Assembly: GCA_900769815.1 (NCBI GenBank) | Contig: CAAGID010000030.1 | Span: 81,722 to 145,721, forward strand | Reading direction: 5' to 3' | Source of the DNA: Clostridia bacterium | GTDB lineage: Bacteria > Bacillota > Clostridia > Christensenellales > QALW01 | DNA length: 64,000 bases | Shown: positions 7,733 to 17,370 of the stretch, piece by piece | How the letters are laid out: each line of letters begins with the position of its first letter | How positions within the stretch are numbered: position 1 is the first letter of the stretch | Translations under genes and position numbers: made by a program | Notes under the pieces: model-generated | Told to the model about the DNA's origin: nothing | Databases searched by the model: none | Seen by the model: the letters and a program-made list of their open reading frames with translations, nothing else

Positions 7733-8923
7733 TCAATCTCTAAAATACAAATCTCTCGTATATACTTTATCCAATACATCTGATATATCATCACTGTATC
7801 GGTTTGCTAGAATCACATCTGACATTTGCTTAAAATCATTCAGATCTCGAATTACACGGCTGTTGAAGAAGCTATTCTCTTTCATAGTCGGCTCGTAGAT
7901 AACCACTTCAATTCCTTTGGCCTTAATACGCTTCATAACCCCCTGAATAGAGGATTGACGGAAATTATCAGACCCTGCCTTCATTGTAAGACGATAGACG
8001 CCGACGATTTTAGGATGCTTTGCAATAATCTGATCGGCAATAAAATCTTTACGGGTCCCGTTTGCCGCAACAATTGCAGAAATAATGTTCTGCGGAACAT
8101 CGTTGTAATTGGCAAGAAGTTGTTTAGTATCCTTAGGCAAGCAGTAGCCACCATAACCGAAAGAAGGATTGTTATAATGAGAACCAATACGAGGGTCAAG
8201 TCCCACGCCCTCAATAATAGACTTTGTATCAAGTCCACGTACGGCCGCATAAGTGTCAAGTTCATTAAAGAAGCTGACACGCAATGCAAGATAAGTGTTG
8301 GCAAACAGTTTTACCGCCTCTGCCTCGGTTGGATTCATATATCGGACTTCGATATCCTCCTTGATCGCGCCTTCTTTGAGCAAAGAAGCAAAGGTTTCTG
8401 CGGCTTTTTCCAAGCGCTTGTTACGAACAGGAACCCCAACGATAATACGGCTGGGATAAAGATTGTCGTACAACGCCTTGCCTTCACGGAGAAACTCCGG
8501 GCTGAACAAAATATTATCACAACAGAAATCCTCTCTTGCCTTCTCGGTAAAACCAACGGGTACGGTAGATTTTACGATCATAACTGCATCGGGATTGACT
8601 TCTATAACCTGCTCAATGACTGATTCAACGGATGATGTATCAAAATAATTTTTGTTCGGGTCATAGTTTGTAGGCGTAGAGATAATAACCAGCTCAGCAT
8701 CCTTGTATGCGGATGCCCCATCAGTTGTAGCAATAAGTTTTAAGTTTTTGGTTGCCAAATATTCTTCGATTTCCTTATCTACGATAGGGGATTTCTTGTT
8801 GTTGATCATCTCTACCTTTTCTGGGATGATGTCAACTGCGGTAACTTCATTGTTCTGCGCAAGCAGAATTGCCATAGATAAACCGACATAGCCGGTTCCT
8901 GCGACTGCTATTTTCATTTGCAT
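7733..8923 (-). CDS. ugd: UDP-glucose 6-dehydrogenase family nucleotide-sugar dehydrogenase
   Basis: A 396-residue NAD-dependent dehydrogenase. The Rossmann motif [11 protein letters not shown] is near residues 8-18, the STPTNYD and KSTVPVGFT segments match the family, and the catalytic cysteine is Cys261 in [14 protein letters not shown]. The enzyme oxidises UDP-glucose (or a close relative) to UDP-glucuronate in two NAD-dependent steps. The nearby UDP-glucuronate 4-epimerase homologue makes UDP-glucose the likeliest substrate and UDP-galacturonate the likely end product. Start at ATG 8923 follows AAAGGAG at 5 bases. It sits 95 bases downstream of the epimerase and 13 bases upstream of the GHMP kinase. 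Confidence 0.93.
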   Translation of the reverse strand: MQMKIAVAGTGYVGLSMAILLAQNNEVTAVDIIPEKVEMINNKKSPIVDKEIEEYLATKNLKLIATTDGASAYKDAELVIISTPTNYDPNKNYFDTSSVESVIEQVIEVNPDAVMIVKSTVPVGFTEKAREDFCCDNILFSPEFLREGKALYDNLYPSRIIVGVPVRNKRLEKAAETFASLLKEGAIKEDIEVRYMNPTEAEAVKLFANTYLALRVSFFNELDTYAAVRGLDTKSIIEGVGLDPRIGSHYNNPSFGYGGYCLPKDTKQLLANYNDVPQNIISAIVAANGTRKDFIADQIIAKHPKIVGVYRLTMKAGSDNFRQSSIQGVMKRIKAKGIEVVIYEPTMKENSFFNSRVIRDLNDFKQMSDVILANRYSDDISDVLDKVYTRDLYFRD

Positions 8924-9018
8924 ATACTCTCCTTTTTAATTTACTTTTTTGAGTATGCACGTTCAGTCCCTACGAGTGTTTCTCCATGGCAACCTATTAT
9001 GCAAAAATAATGCTTTAA

Positions 9019-10110
9019 TTATTTGTTCTGATAAAATTCGTGATACCATTCCGCAAATTTGCGAAGTCCGTCACGAAGTGAGGTGGACGGCTTGAAACCG
9101 AAATCTCTTTCGAGTGCAGAGGTGTCTGCATATGTGATTGGTACGTCGCCGGGCTGCATCGGAACGAGCTTTTTATGAGCTTCAAAGTCGTAATCTTCGG
9201 GTAAAACTTTCGCACGGATAAGTTCCTCTTGAAGAATGGTTACGAAATCTAAAAGGTTTTCAGGATTATTATTACCGATATTATAAACAGCATAGGGTGG
9301 TAAAGGAAGACCATCCTCCCCCATCTGCCTTTCAGGTGCACGTTGCATAACTCTCTTTACGCCTTCAACAATGTCATCAACATAAGTAAAATCACGCTTA
9401 CAATTACCATAGTTGAAAATCTCGATGGTTTCGCCTTTTAAAAGCTTATTCGTAAAACCGAAATACGCCATATCAGGACGACCTGCAGGACCATAAACTG
9501 TAAAGAAACGAAGTCCCGTAGAAGGAATGTTGTATAATTTCGAATAGGCGTGTGCCATTAGTTCGTTGCTCTTTTTTGTTGCGGCATAGAGCGAGACAGG
9601 GTTGTCCACCTTATCGTCAGTCGAATATGGAATTTTCTTGTTTGATCCGTAAACTGAAGATGAAGAAGCATAAACTAAATGTTCCACAGGATAATCTGTG
9701 TTCATTGTTGCACGGCAGGCTTCCAAAATATTATAAAATCCAATGATGTTGCTCTCAATATACACATCGGGATTAGTGATCGAATAGCGAACACCTGCCT
9801 GAGCAGCAAGATTAACAACAATCGAAAAGTGATACTTTTCAAAAAGACTATCGATAAGTGCACGATCTGCAAGATTTCCTTTCACAAATTCCCATGTGCA
9901 ATCAGTATGCTCAGTTGCGTGCTTTTCAATCTCAGTAAGACGATATTCCTTTATTGAAACGTCATAGTAGTCGTTGAGGTTGTCAAGACCGACTATATGA
10001 ATACCGGGAACTGTGCGAAGTAGGTCCATTACAAGGTTCGAGCCGATGAAACCAGCTGCACCTGTAACCAGAATGGTCATATTTTCCATATTTACATTAG
10101 GTGTTAACAT
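9019..10110 (-). CDS. UDP-glucuronate 4-epimerase family SDR
   Basis: An extended short-chain dehydrogenase of about 363 residues. It has the glycine-rich motif LVTGAAGFIGSN near the N-terminus, the active-site Ser region YASSSSVYG, the catalytic YAATKK, and the UDP-GlcA epimerase signature RFFTVYGPAGRPDMA. It converts UDP-glucuronate to UDP-galacturonate and so works after the neighbouring ugd. The start is uncertain: a TTG at 10140 touches the previous stop, ATGs lie at 10122, 10110 and 10089, and the only good ribosome site (AAGAAGG) is 13 bases before 10110. Gene order with ugd supports a uronic-acid-containing polymer. Confidence 0.88.
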   Translation of the reverse strand: MLTPNVNMENMTILVTGAAGFIGSNLVMDLLRTVPGIHIVGLDNLNDYYDVSIKEYRLTEIEKHATEHTDCTWEFVKGNLADRALIDSLFEKYHFSIVVNLAAQAGVRYSITNPDVYIESNIIGFYNILEACRATMNTDYPVEHLVYASSSSVYGSNKKIPYSTDDKVDNPVSLYAATKKSNELMAHAYSKLYNIPSTGLRFFTVYGPAGRPDMAYFGFTNKLLKGETIEIFNYGNCKRDFTYVDDIVEGVKRVMQRAPERQMGEDGLPLPPYAVYNIGNNNPENLLDFVTILQEELIRAKVLPEDYDFEAHKKLVPMQPGDVPITYADTSALERDFGFKPSTSLRDGLRKFAEWYHEFYQNK

Positions 10111-10140
10111 ATTATTTCTCATACCTTCTTTAAGTTTCAA

Positions 10141-11310
10141 TTATTCCATCTTACCAAAGACGTATTTTTGATATTGGTCTATAGGAGTACACTTCATCTT
10201 TCTTATCCATCGAAGTACTTCACCGGTTCTTTTACCAAATGGTCCACGACCATGCGCCATCTCTACCACCCAAATACCCCCATCCTTCATGTTCGCCTCA
10301 ATCAGTACAGGTTCGCCCTCTTTGTTGATCGTAAAATCCCAATTTACGCAGCCTATCTGAGGGATTGCCTCATGCATTCTGTATGACGCTTTCAGGACTT
10401 CGGGGAACAGCGGGATTTTGTAGCCTGCAAATTTTAAATGGGTATCCGGATGTTCTTTGAACTCTTTTTTAAACTCGGTAAAAGCAGTATCATGTATGGT
10501 TCCGTCATCGTCAATGGCGATAAACATACCTCCGGCATGGGCATTATCCAAATAACTGCCTCCCTTACCTATTCTCATGATCGCAGGCATGTGACAAATT
10601 CTATCTTTCCAGCGATATGTAATAATCCGGAATGTATTCACGCTCTTATCGTAAATATTTGCAATGCTTTCATGGCAAGACAATCTCTCTTGTACTACAA
10701 AATTTTCCCCCAGAGATTCCAATACCGCTTCTGCTTTCATGCCGGATATCCGGTCGACGCCATTCTGCATATCCAGTAGCACGCAACCTCTTCCGGACGA
10801 GGAATCGACTGACGGCTTAGCAAATACCTCCCCCAGTCCACTTAGGTTAGACATCGCCTGTTCTTTAGAAATAAATCGTCTGTCGGGATCGCAATACGCG
10901 CCCCTGTTTGCCAACAAGAGGCACTTTGGCACTGTTACATTGACGGACTCCGCAAAGAAGGGTAGCACATTTTTGTCATAGAACGCATTCATATATGCAT
11001 TGTTTATATTCATATAATACTCAAACTCTGGGATAAACAGCAATTCAGGAAAATAATTTACATCAAAGTTACCCGTATATGCTGTAAAATGCCGATGCCA
11101 AGTATAGGGGATCTTCTCGCCGTAGTTGTCCAAATACAACTTGTCTATCGCTTTTTCCTGTTCTTTCGTCAATGTAACCGATGACCAAATCGGGACCCTG
11201 CGAGGGTCCTTGAACTTTTTGATCTCCCATTTTCTTTTCCTATTGACGATCATGTTATCAAAGGTCTTTAAAAGAGTTTGCTTAAATTTTTTTCGAATCC
11301 TTAAAAACAT
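10141..11310 (-). CDS. Sugar-transfer associated ATP-grasp protein
   Basis: A 389-residue protein matching the ATPgrasp_ST family (PF14397), which accompanies exopolysaccharide genes. The N-terminal part is basic and helical. The ATP-grasp region includes EVFAKPSVDSSSGRGCVLL (lysine and glycine loop), FVVQERL, a fold core with NTFRIITYRWKD and the late metal segment NWDFTINKEGEPVLIEANMK, whose Asp, Glu and Asn would bind ATP-Mg. ATP-grasp enzymes usually form amide bonds through acyl-phosphates; the acceptor for this family is not known. It lies 73 bases after the SDR-cytidylyltransferase gene and immediately before the epimerase gene. A role in decorating the polymer is inference. Confidence 0.82.
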   Translation of the reverse strand: MFLRIRKKFKQTLLKTFDNMIVNRKRKWEIKKFKDPRRVPIWSSVTLTKEQEKAIDKLYLDNYGEKIPYTWHRHFTAYTGNFDVNYFPELLFIPEFEYYMNINNAYMNAFYDKNVLPFFAESVNVTVPKCLLLANRGAYCDPDRRFISKEQAMSNLSGLGEVFAKPSVDSSSGRGCVLLDMQNGVDRISGMKAEAVLESLGENFVVQERLSCHESIANIYDKSVNTFRIITYRWKDRICHMPAIMRIGKGGSYLDNAHAGGMFIAIDDDGTIHDTAFTEFKKEFKEHPDTHLKFAGYKIPLFPEVLKASYRMHEAIPQIGCVNWDFTINKEGEPVLIEANMKDGGIWVVEMAHGRGPFGKRTGEVLRWIRKMKCTPIDQYQKYVFGKME

Positions 11311-11383
11311 TTTTTATCTCTCCCTTTTCCCTAAACTTTTCCGATTCTCCGATGCCGCTATTTTACTTGGCGTTTGCTACTCT

Positions 11384-12547
11384 CTATTTTTTGAGCGCCG
11401 CCCGAAGTTGCGTTGAACTAATCCCTTGCGTATATGGAAAATAAACGATCTCTACACCCTTATCCTTAAAGTATTCCTCATATCGCATAAAGCGTTCTGT
11501 TCCTTTGTAGTCACTGCCAACAAACAGTTTATTATATTTCACTACATCGTAAGCATCACAATCTTCTGCAAACGATTCTATGACTTCATCCACATAACAG
11601 ATATGCTTTATGATCTCCGATCGCTCCTCGAAAGGAATAAATGTTTCCTTTCCTTTCCATGCACCACTCTTATGTACGCCAACCACAAGATAGTCACACT
11701 GCTCCTTTGCTCTGCGGAGCAGATTCAAATGTCCGATGTGGAACAAATCAAATGTGCCGCTGAGATAACCGACCACCACCTGTGGTTTTCTATTGATACG
11801 ACCACTTTTCAGCTTATAGTCATAGCTTTCCAATCCGTACTGCATTGGATCTGTATGATAACGTTTCAACACGCCTTTATAGATATCTTCATATTGCGGG
11901 ATATACAGCGTTTCACGCTCATACATACGCGTAATGATATGCTCCGCGGCCGCAGCGACCTGCGCTATGTCGTTTCCCTGCCCATTGAAATTGGTCCCTT
12001 TCAAAGAGCCTGGAGATACATCTAAAATCCGGTTTTGATAACCGTCGTGACATAGCTCTGCATTCAAGTTCTCAATAAAACTGCACAAGCCCGACTTGGA
12101 AGCACCATACACCGAAAACAACGGGGAGACAACATGTCCGGCAATACTTCCCATGACCGCACAATAAAAGTCTTCCTCTTTGTTACATAGCTTGGAATAA
12201 AACTTTTGAATTACCTGCACCGGTCCCAGCATATTGCACTTTATCAGCTTTTCAATTTCTATGGCGGTCAAATCATCAAAACGCGCAACTCTGCCAAATC
12301 CGGCAGTAATCAAAAGGGCATCAATGTCGGTCATGCCATCGAGGCAATCCAGTCTATCCTGTGTCAAATCGATCCGTTGGAAAGATGTACACTTTTCAAA
12401 TTTCTGCGTTATGTTCTGAGGAATATCATCTGCCTTAGGTGCATCCTTACCCACTATATACACATGGTCATAACCGCGTTCCAGCAGATTCAACACCATT
12501 GCAAGCCCAATGCCGCTATTTCCGCCTACTACGAGTGCTTTTTTCAC
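11384..12547 (-). CDS. Fusion: SDR oxidoreductase + TagD-type cytidylyltransferase
   Basis: A 387-residue two-domain protein. Residues 1-235 are a classical short-chain reductase with GGNSGIG (8-14), an LLITAGFG strand, a catalytic Ser near 134 and YGASK (147-151). Residues 257-387 are a glycerol-3-phosphate cytidylyltransferase-like domain with GYLSGTFDLFHIGH (HxGH at 270-273), an E-R-S-E-I-I helix, and the C-terminal GISSTQLR that corresponds to the ISTT motif. The start is a GTG at 12547, 5 bases after AAGGGGGGATC, and lies inside the end of the TupA-like gene (32-base overlap). The likely job is to reduce a small keto compound and activate the resulting polyol phosphate with CTP, feeding the CDP-glycerol transferase two genes upstream. 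Substrate is unknown. Confidence 0.85.
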   Translation of the reverse strand: MKKALVVGGNSGIGLAMVLNLLERGYDHVYIVGKDAPKADDIPQNITQKFEKCTSFQRIDLTQDRLDCLDGMTDIDALLITAGFGRVARFDDLTAIEIEKLIKCNMLGPVQVIQKFYSKLCNKEEDFYCAVMGSIAGHVVSPLFSVYGASKSGLCSFIENLNAELCHDGYQNRILDVSPGSLKGTNFNGQGNDIAQVAAAAEHIITRMYERETLYIPQYEDIYKGVLKRYHTDPMQYGLESYDYKLKSGRINRKPQVVVGYLSGTFDLFHIGHLNLLRRAKEQCDYLVVGVHKSGAWKGKETFIPFEERSEIIKHICYVDEVIESFAEDCDAYDVVKYNKLFVGSDYKGTERFMRYEEYFKDKGVEIVYFPYTQGISSTQLRAALKK

Positions 12548-13484
12548 TGTGATCCCCCCTTGTTTCTCTTGTTTTTGTATTACTTGGAAGAACAATCTGT
12601 TCTCCCCATATATAGTCGTATTGCTCCGGAATGAACGGAACCATTCCGCCATGATGAAAAAATGTATATTCGCCAAAATATACTTGACCGTTGACCTCAT
12701 ACATATCTATCCGCACCTGCGGAATGCCCTTGCTAAGCTGTGAAGCCAACCGAACCATTTCCTCATATTTTTGGGGACGTTGAATCGGATAAGTACTATT
12801 GGGGTGCGCCGCCTGTCGCAGTGGCAACCGATTGAAATCAATGTCGAAATAATCAAACTTTACTTCCTGCCCTACCCTATTTCTGTCCGATGCAATGAAT
12901 AAGTACTTGGGTTCTCCGTTAAAACTGAAAAATTTGTAGTCCTTCAATTCTCTCGATACATCATCGATCATAAACTGTTCGGCAATAATTCGGGGCGGGA
13001 CGTTTTTATATGGCCATTCCCTACCTTTTTTGTAGAAATTCGCAGCAAGCGCATTTTCAATCTTTTTCTTTGCCGCCTCGCGATCTAGCTTTGACTTATC
13101 GGTTACAATTACAAGACCCCCGCTATCATGGGTACACTTTAAAACAAACTGATCGGGGAGTGTATCAAAATCAATATCATCAAAGTTTTCCCAGACACCC
13201 AAGGTAGGTATTATATATTCTTCTCCGATTTTGTCCGCAACATATTCCTTGACCGCCATCTTGTCCACAAGAGTCGTATACAAAGGATTATGATCGTACA
13301 GTTTAAGCCACTGGAGTTTTTCGTTGAATGTCGTTGGATCCTTCAGGTTTAATTTTTTATCCATAGCCGCACGATACTTCATTTTAACAAACGCCTTGTC
13401 ACTCATCCAGTCAAAAGAGATATACTTTTCCAGCTTCCAATATAGTCGAAATGGGTTTTTAATATATGATATCAATTTACTCAC
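12516..13484 (-). CDS. TupA-like ATP-grasp protein
   Basis: A 322-residue protein matching the ATPgrasp_TupA family (PF14305), found in teichuronopeptide and capsule clusters. Typical segments are DPTTFNEKLQWLKLYDHNP near the N-terminus, VLKCTHDSGG (ATP-grasp lysine and glycine loop), PPRIIAEQF, DYKFFSFNGEP, a VRIDMY strand and GEYTFFHHGGM. The GTG at 13484 follows AGGAGGGGTG and is preferred to a longer frame. Some members were annotated as glycosyltransferases, but the ATP-grasp signature suggests an amide-forming ligase. It overlaps the downstream fusion gene by 32 bases. Its 3' end, which overlaps that gene, encodes a charged tail (DHSEKSTRSRRK). Confidence 0.85.
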   Translation of the reverse strand: MSKLISYIKNPFRLYWKLEKYISFDWMSDKAFVKMKYRAAMDKKLNLKDPTTFNEKLQWLKLYDHNPLYTTLVDKMAVKEYVADKIGEEYIIPTLGVWENFDDIDFDTLPDQFVLKCTHDSGGLVIVTDKSKLDREAAKKKIENALAANFYKKGREWPYKNVPPRIIAEQFMIDDVSRELKDYKFFSFNGEPKYLFIASDRNRVGQEVKFDYFDIDFNRLPLRQAAHPNSTYPIQRPQKYEEMVRLASQLSKGIPQVRIDMYEVNGQVYFGEYTFFHHGGMVPFIPEQYDYIWGEQIVLPSNTKTRETRGDHSEKSTRSRRK

Positions 13485-13526
13485 TGCCTCACCCCTCCTA
13501 AAAGCGTACATACTTTATCTGGCATG

Positions 13527-14711
13527 CTACTGATCCGCATTAGGTGCTTCGTTGGAACACTGTTTTTTATGCTGTTTTACATAAAAATCATTGATTCTGT
13601 TACAAATGATCTCTGCTGACTTACCTGATTCATATACATGAAACACTTTACAAATATGCTCTGCATTTTTCTGATAATCATCTTCATCCATCTGTGCAAG
13701 GATGTCATTCAGTTCCTGCTGTGTTTTCGCAACGAGAAAGCCCTTTTCCTCAAAGTCGTATGAAATTTCACGATCGTTCCGAATATACTCATCCAAATCA
13801 AACGCCGCTAGAACAACGCCCTTACCCCTACGAATAAAATCAGAGGCACAGGAGGAGTAATCAGATATCAGCAGATCTCCGATTGCAAGCAAATCCGCCA
13901 TATCCGGATAATCGGAAACATCAATACAACGCGTACCATCACAGGAAAAATCAAGTTTTTCCGTGTTGGAATGTGCTCTAACCAAGCATACCCACTTGTT
14001 ACCCTTGGATTCCAGAATTTCCAATGCCTTATTCAAATCAATCAAAACACGCTGAAACTCTTTGTTGTGATCCCGAAACGTGGGTGCATATATCAATATT
14101 TTTGTATCTTTGCCAATACATAATTTCTCCCGTGTCATATCCTGTTCTTGTAGATCAACACATATCAGTTTATCGTTTCTGGGGGTCCCTACGCGCAATA
14201 CCTCGCCCTTATAATTAAAAGCAGTTCTATATTGGGACTCCCCGTAATCGGATGCCGCAATACACAGATCCGTAATGTATTCATCCTGTATGGGTGTTGC
14301 CCACTGTTCTTTGGTCTTGATATCGTATAGCACCTTCTTAAATCCAATATCCCCATGCCAGGTTTGTATAAAAAACTGCCCCTTAGGTCTCTTTCGTATA
14401 TTTGCTCTGTTATGTGTGTTTGTAACAAAGCAAAAGCAAGAAGAAAGCGCATCATAAAATTCTTTTCCGCAGCAATTAACTAACTTAATATATTCCGGCA
14501 TTATTTTCTGCATCTTTTCTTTGTCACTCACTGCCCACACGATTTGATACTCCGGATATAGCTCATGTAATTTAATGGAAATTGCCTTGGGATTATCCGA
14601 ATACTGTGCACCGTTAAAGTTCATAAATAACACTTCATTTTTAGGGCTTTGCATCATCCATCTAAGCTTCATATATCCCTTTCGAAGGGTCATAGATATT
14701 TTTTTATTCAT
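13527..14711 (-). CDS. CDP-glycerol:polyol glycerophosphotransferase family (TagB/TagF-like)
   Basis: A 394-residue protein of the Glyphos_transf family. Recognisable parts are FMNFNGAQYSDNPKAIS, the QTWHGDIGFKKVLYDI segment with the active-site His, the mid-domain YAPTFRD, and the C-terminal DLLISDYSSCASDFI with the second catalytic region. Relatives transfer glycerol-phosphate (or ribitol-phosphate) units from a CDP-activated donor to a lipid-linked acceptor or growing chain. At about 390 residues it is the size of TagB-like primases or single-domain transferases rather than the large TagF polymerase. The cytidylyltransferase fusion two genes downstream is its natural partner. No SH3b or TPR extension is seen. 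The ribosome site (GGAGA) is rather far (about 16 bases) from the ATG. Confidence 0.88.
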   Translation of the reverse strand: MNKKISMTLRKGYMKLRWMMQSPKNEVLFMNFNGAQYSDNPKAISIKLHELYPEYQIVWAVSDKEKMQKIMPEYIKLVNCCGKEFYDALSSCFCFVTNTHNRANIRKRPKGQFFIQTWHGDIGFKKVLYDIKTKEQWATPIQDEYITDLCIAASDYGESQYRTAFNYKGEVLRVGTPRNDKLICVDLQEQDMTREKLCIGKDTKILIYAPTFRDHNKEFQRVLIDLNKALEILESKGNKWVCLVRAHSNTEKLDFSCDGTRCIDVSDYPDMADLLAIGDLLISDYSSCASDFIRRGKGVVLAAFDLDEYIRNDREISYDFEEKGFLVAKTQQELNDILAQMDEDDYQKNAEHICKVFHVYESGKSAEIICNRINDFYVKQHKKQCSNEAPNADQ

Positions 14712-14776
14712 AACAACAAATATTTTCTCCTGTCTCTGTATATACTAACAGATTTTCCAAAACAGTATGCACCGTT

Positions 14777-16219
14777 TTATCCGTTCTTAAGTTCCTTCAG
14801 AAAAGAAAGCACTTTCTTTCTCCGAACGAACGCCCAAATAGTCAATAGAGCAATTATGGAATATCTCAGTATCGGCAATTTGAATATTAAAAAAAAGCTA
14901 AAGCCACAGATCAAAAAGATCAACGAAATCGTCATTAGGATCCTAAAATCATATACCTTCACTCCCCCAAGATCCTTTTTGCAAACATTCCGCATGAAAA
15001 CGAAATGCATTCCACAATACACAATATAGCAGATAAGTGTTGTATATCCCGCTGCGAAATACCCCCAAATAGGAATAGCCAAATAGTTAAGCAGTACATT
15101 CAGTAGGGCACCAATGACACTTGCAAGCGCAATTTTCCACGTTTTCTTATTGTAGAACTCAAACGCAGCAAACACATTATATGCAAAGGTAAAATAAACA
15201 CTCATAGCAATCGGGGGAATGATCCAAATCGCATCTGCGTAGGTTTTCGGCGCAAATATTGCAATAACCTCAGGTGCAAAAGCAATAAGTATTACATTGA
15301 TAAACGCTATTCCAATCAAACAAGGATATATCGTTTTTGAAATATCCTCAAACTTTCTAGTTTTTATTTTGTGATAAATCCAAGGACTCAATGTTGACAA
15401 TAATGCCGTATTGAACAATCCCATTATCCGGGAAACTGAGTAAGCCAAATTATAAACTCCTGCTTCTCCGGAGCCAACCATTGCATTTATCATAATGCGG
15501 TCAGCACTGTTCAACACAGTTTGCGATAAATAATGCGGAATTAACGGAATATTAAATGATAGTGCATATTTCCAAAACTTCTTAGAACAAAAAACCTTTC
15601 CACGTCGCATTTGGACGAAGAACAATCCACCATAGCAAATTAAGTCTACAAGCGCTAAACCTAAAATTCTAGCAAGCACTTTATCTTCTGCATTAAGAAC
15701 AAGAATAATTCCTAGTCCCGGCTTTGCGACAGATGCGCTCAAAGTAATCAAGACCAATGCCACATAGTTTAACTTTACGCGTTGTTCCACTACCCAAAAA
15801 TTGAAGACAGCTGTTGACCATATCATAACCAGCATAGCAAGACACTGTACTGTGGTTAACCCAAGAAGCTCATTCCAGAAATTGCGGAACAAAAAATATA
15901 AAACTGTCCAGATAAAGGTCAAGGTCAGTGTTAGTCCTTGTAAGGAAGATGTAAATACATTTTTCTCCTCATCAAACTTAACTAGTCCCTGCATATAAAC
16001 GCCCGCACTTAGGTTCAGCGTAATAAATACAGACAAGATATCCTGCCACGAAGAAAAGGAACTATATGCGCCGTACTCCGCTGTGGTTAAGAGCCTTGTG
16101 AAAATCGGGGTAGTAATAAAGGATATCCCTCTTTGCAGGAAAGTGCAAATCAATATCCAAATTGATGCCTTTACGCCTCGATTAAGAGCTTTATATTTTT
16201 GCAACAGTTTTCTTACCAT
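14777..16219 (-). CDS. Wzx-like oligosaccharide flippase
   Basis: A 480-residue polytopic membrane protein with about 12-14 hydrophobic helices spread over the whole length. It has the MOP/PST-family opening pattern (helix 1 with SIWILICTFLQRGISFITTP, then FTRLLTTAEYGAYSSF) typical of polysaccharide flippases. It should move the undecaprenyl-linked repeat unit across the cytoplasmic membrane. The position beside a Wzy-like polymerase and glycosyltransferases supports this. It ends with a short basic tail rich in lysine and arginine (RRKKVLSF). Start ATG at 16219 follows GAGGAAAT. Base composition in this gene is more AT-rich than in the gene just upstream. Confidence 0.88.
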   Translation of the reverse strand: MVRKLLQKYKALNRGVKASIWILICTFLQRGISFITTPIFTRLLTTAEYGAYSSFSSWQDILSVFITLNLSAGVYMQGLVKFDEEKNVFTSSLQGLTLTLTFIWTVLYFLFRNFWNELLGLTTVQCLAMLVMIWSTAVFNFWVVEQRVKLNYVALVLITLSASVAKPGLGIILVLNAEDKVLARILGLALVDLICYGGLFFVQMRRGKVFCSKKFWKYALSFNIPLIPHYLSQTVLNSADRIMINAMVGSGEAGVYNLAYSVSRIMGLFNTALLSTLSPWIYHKIKTRKFEDISKTIYPCLIGIAFINVILIAFAPEVIAIFAPKTYADAIWIIPPIAMSVYFTFAYNVFAAFEFYNKKTWKIALASVIGALLNVLLNYLAIPIWGYFAAGYTTLICYIVYCGMHFVFMRNVCKKDLGGVKVYDFRILMTISLIFLICGFSFFLIFKLPILRYSIIALLTIWAFVRRKKVLSFLKELKNG

Positions 16220-16242
16220 GTTTTATTTCCTCACATTAGAAA

Positions 16243-17370
16243 TCAGCCCAAAGAACCCAATATTCCCTCTGCGCGTTTCTTCCAAGTGTATTTTTCAGTA
16301 AAGTCATTATAGGCGCGCTGTGCAATCTCGTCGCGCAACTGTTCGTCTCTTTGAAGCGCATCAATGGATTTAACCCAAGCATCAATATCGTCAGGATCAC
16401 ACATCAATCCGTTTTCACTGTGATGCATGACTTCCTTCAGCACATCCAGATCGGAACACAAGATCGGCTTTCCCCAAGACATATATTCAAACAACTTCAA
16501 AGGTGACATCCATTTACCGATGTCGTTTTTATTGTCTGTCGCACCCGCAGTTCTGACGTTCCGCATATAGGGCGCGATCAGGCAATCCATCGCCATTCCG
16601 TATTGCTGTGCCTCGACCGGCTTTACGAAGCCGTAAAACGCTATGTTGTCGCATCCCTGCAACTGCTCCTTCCAAAAGTCAATATCCTTTTCCATTCCTC
16701 CAACGATATGGAAAAAGGTATTAGGGCATTTGGGAGCCAACTGGGAAATAATTTCCATTCCCTTTCCCTTATACAGATGTCCGATGTAGCCCAAATTGAG
16801 CATATTCTCGTACCGAATTTCATTTTTCGCCACCACATTGGGATCAACCGGATCGGCACCGTCGTGTGCTACGTGTATAAACTGCTCGTCCACGCCGTAT
16901 TTGTCTACGTAAAAATTCTTCAACTGTTGGGAAATGACCACGAGCTTTTTTAGCTTTTTCATCCGCAACAGCATCTTAAACTGCATGACGGCTTTCTTTC
17001 CCAATCCGTCGATTGCGGAATGGGATTCCCACACCGTTGCAAATCCCGAAGCAGCCGCCATTAGACAACAGGTTACGTCACGGCTGTATACCAGATCAGC
17101 TTTTTCTTTTTTATAAACCCGCAACGTTCTCAGTGCATATCGCAACGCCCTCAATGGGAAGCGCTGGGGCCAGCGTGTATATTGAATGGAAAAGTTTTTT
17201 CTGACGTTATAATAAGAAAACAGATCCACCGTATCGTCCCTAGCAATATCCGATGAAATCAAAAGCGTATCGTGCTCAATATCAGAAAATGCCTGACACA
17301 TTTTCATAATATGAATGCTGTTTGCCTCTCTGGAGGGAATTTTAGATATGGAACAATAAACGAGTTTCAT
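16243..17370 (-). CDS. GT4-family glycosyltransferase
   Basis: A 375-residue GT-B enzyme. The N-terminal Rossmann half has SREANSIHIMKMCQAF, and the C-terminal half has the donor-binding region PLKLFEYMSWGKPILCSDL with the E-x7-type acidic pair seen in GT4 enzymes. It would add one sugar from an NDP-sugar on the cytoplasmic face. Its start overlaps the upstream wzy-like gene by four bases (ATGA). The sequence is visibly richer in G+C than the neighbouring wzy-like gene, which hints at separate origins of the pieces of this cluster. Donor and linkage cannot be predicted. Confidence 0.88.
   Translation of the reverse strand: MKLVYCSISKIPSREANSIHIMKMCQAFSDIEHDTLLISSDIARDDTVDLFSYYNVRKNFSIQYTRWPQRFPLRALRYALRTLRVYKKEKADLVYSRDVTCCLMAAASGFATVWESHSAIDGLGKKAVMQFKMLLRMKKLKKLVVISQQLKNFYVDKYGVDEQFIHVAHDGADPVDPNVVAKNEIRYENMLNLGYIGHLYKGKGMEIISQLAPKCPNTFFHIVGGMEKDIDFWKEQLQGCDNIAFYGFVKPVEAQQYGMAMDCLIAPYMRNVRTAGATDNKNDIGKWMSPLKLFEYMSWGKPILCSDLDVLKEVMHHSENGLMCDPDDIDAWVKSIDALQRDEQLRDEIAQRAYNDFTEKYTWKKRAEGILGSLG

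Noticed and set aside
7826..8623. A 265-codon open frame on the plus strand
   Set aside because: It lies fully antisense to ugd, has no ribosome site and shows no protein family; it is a shadow of the real gene.
11426..12025. A 199-codon open frame on the plus strand
   Set aside because: It is antisense to the SDR-cytidylyltransferase fusion, whose motifs are clear in the other strand.
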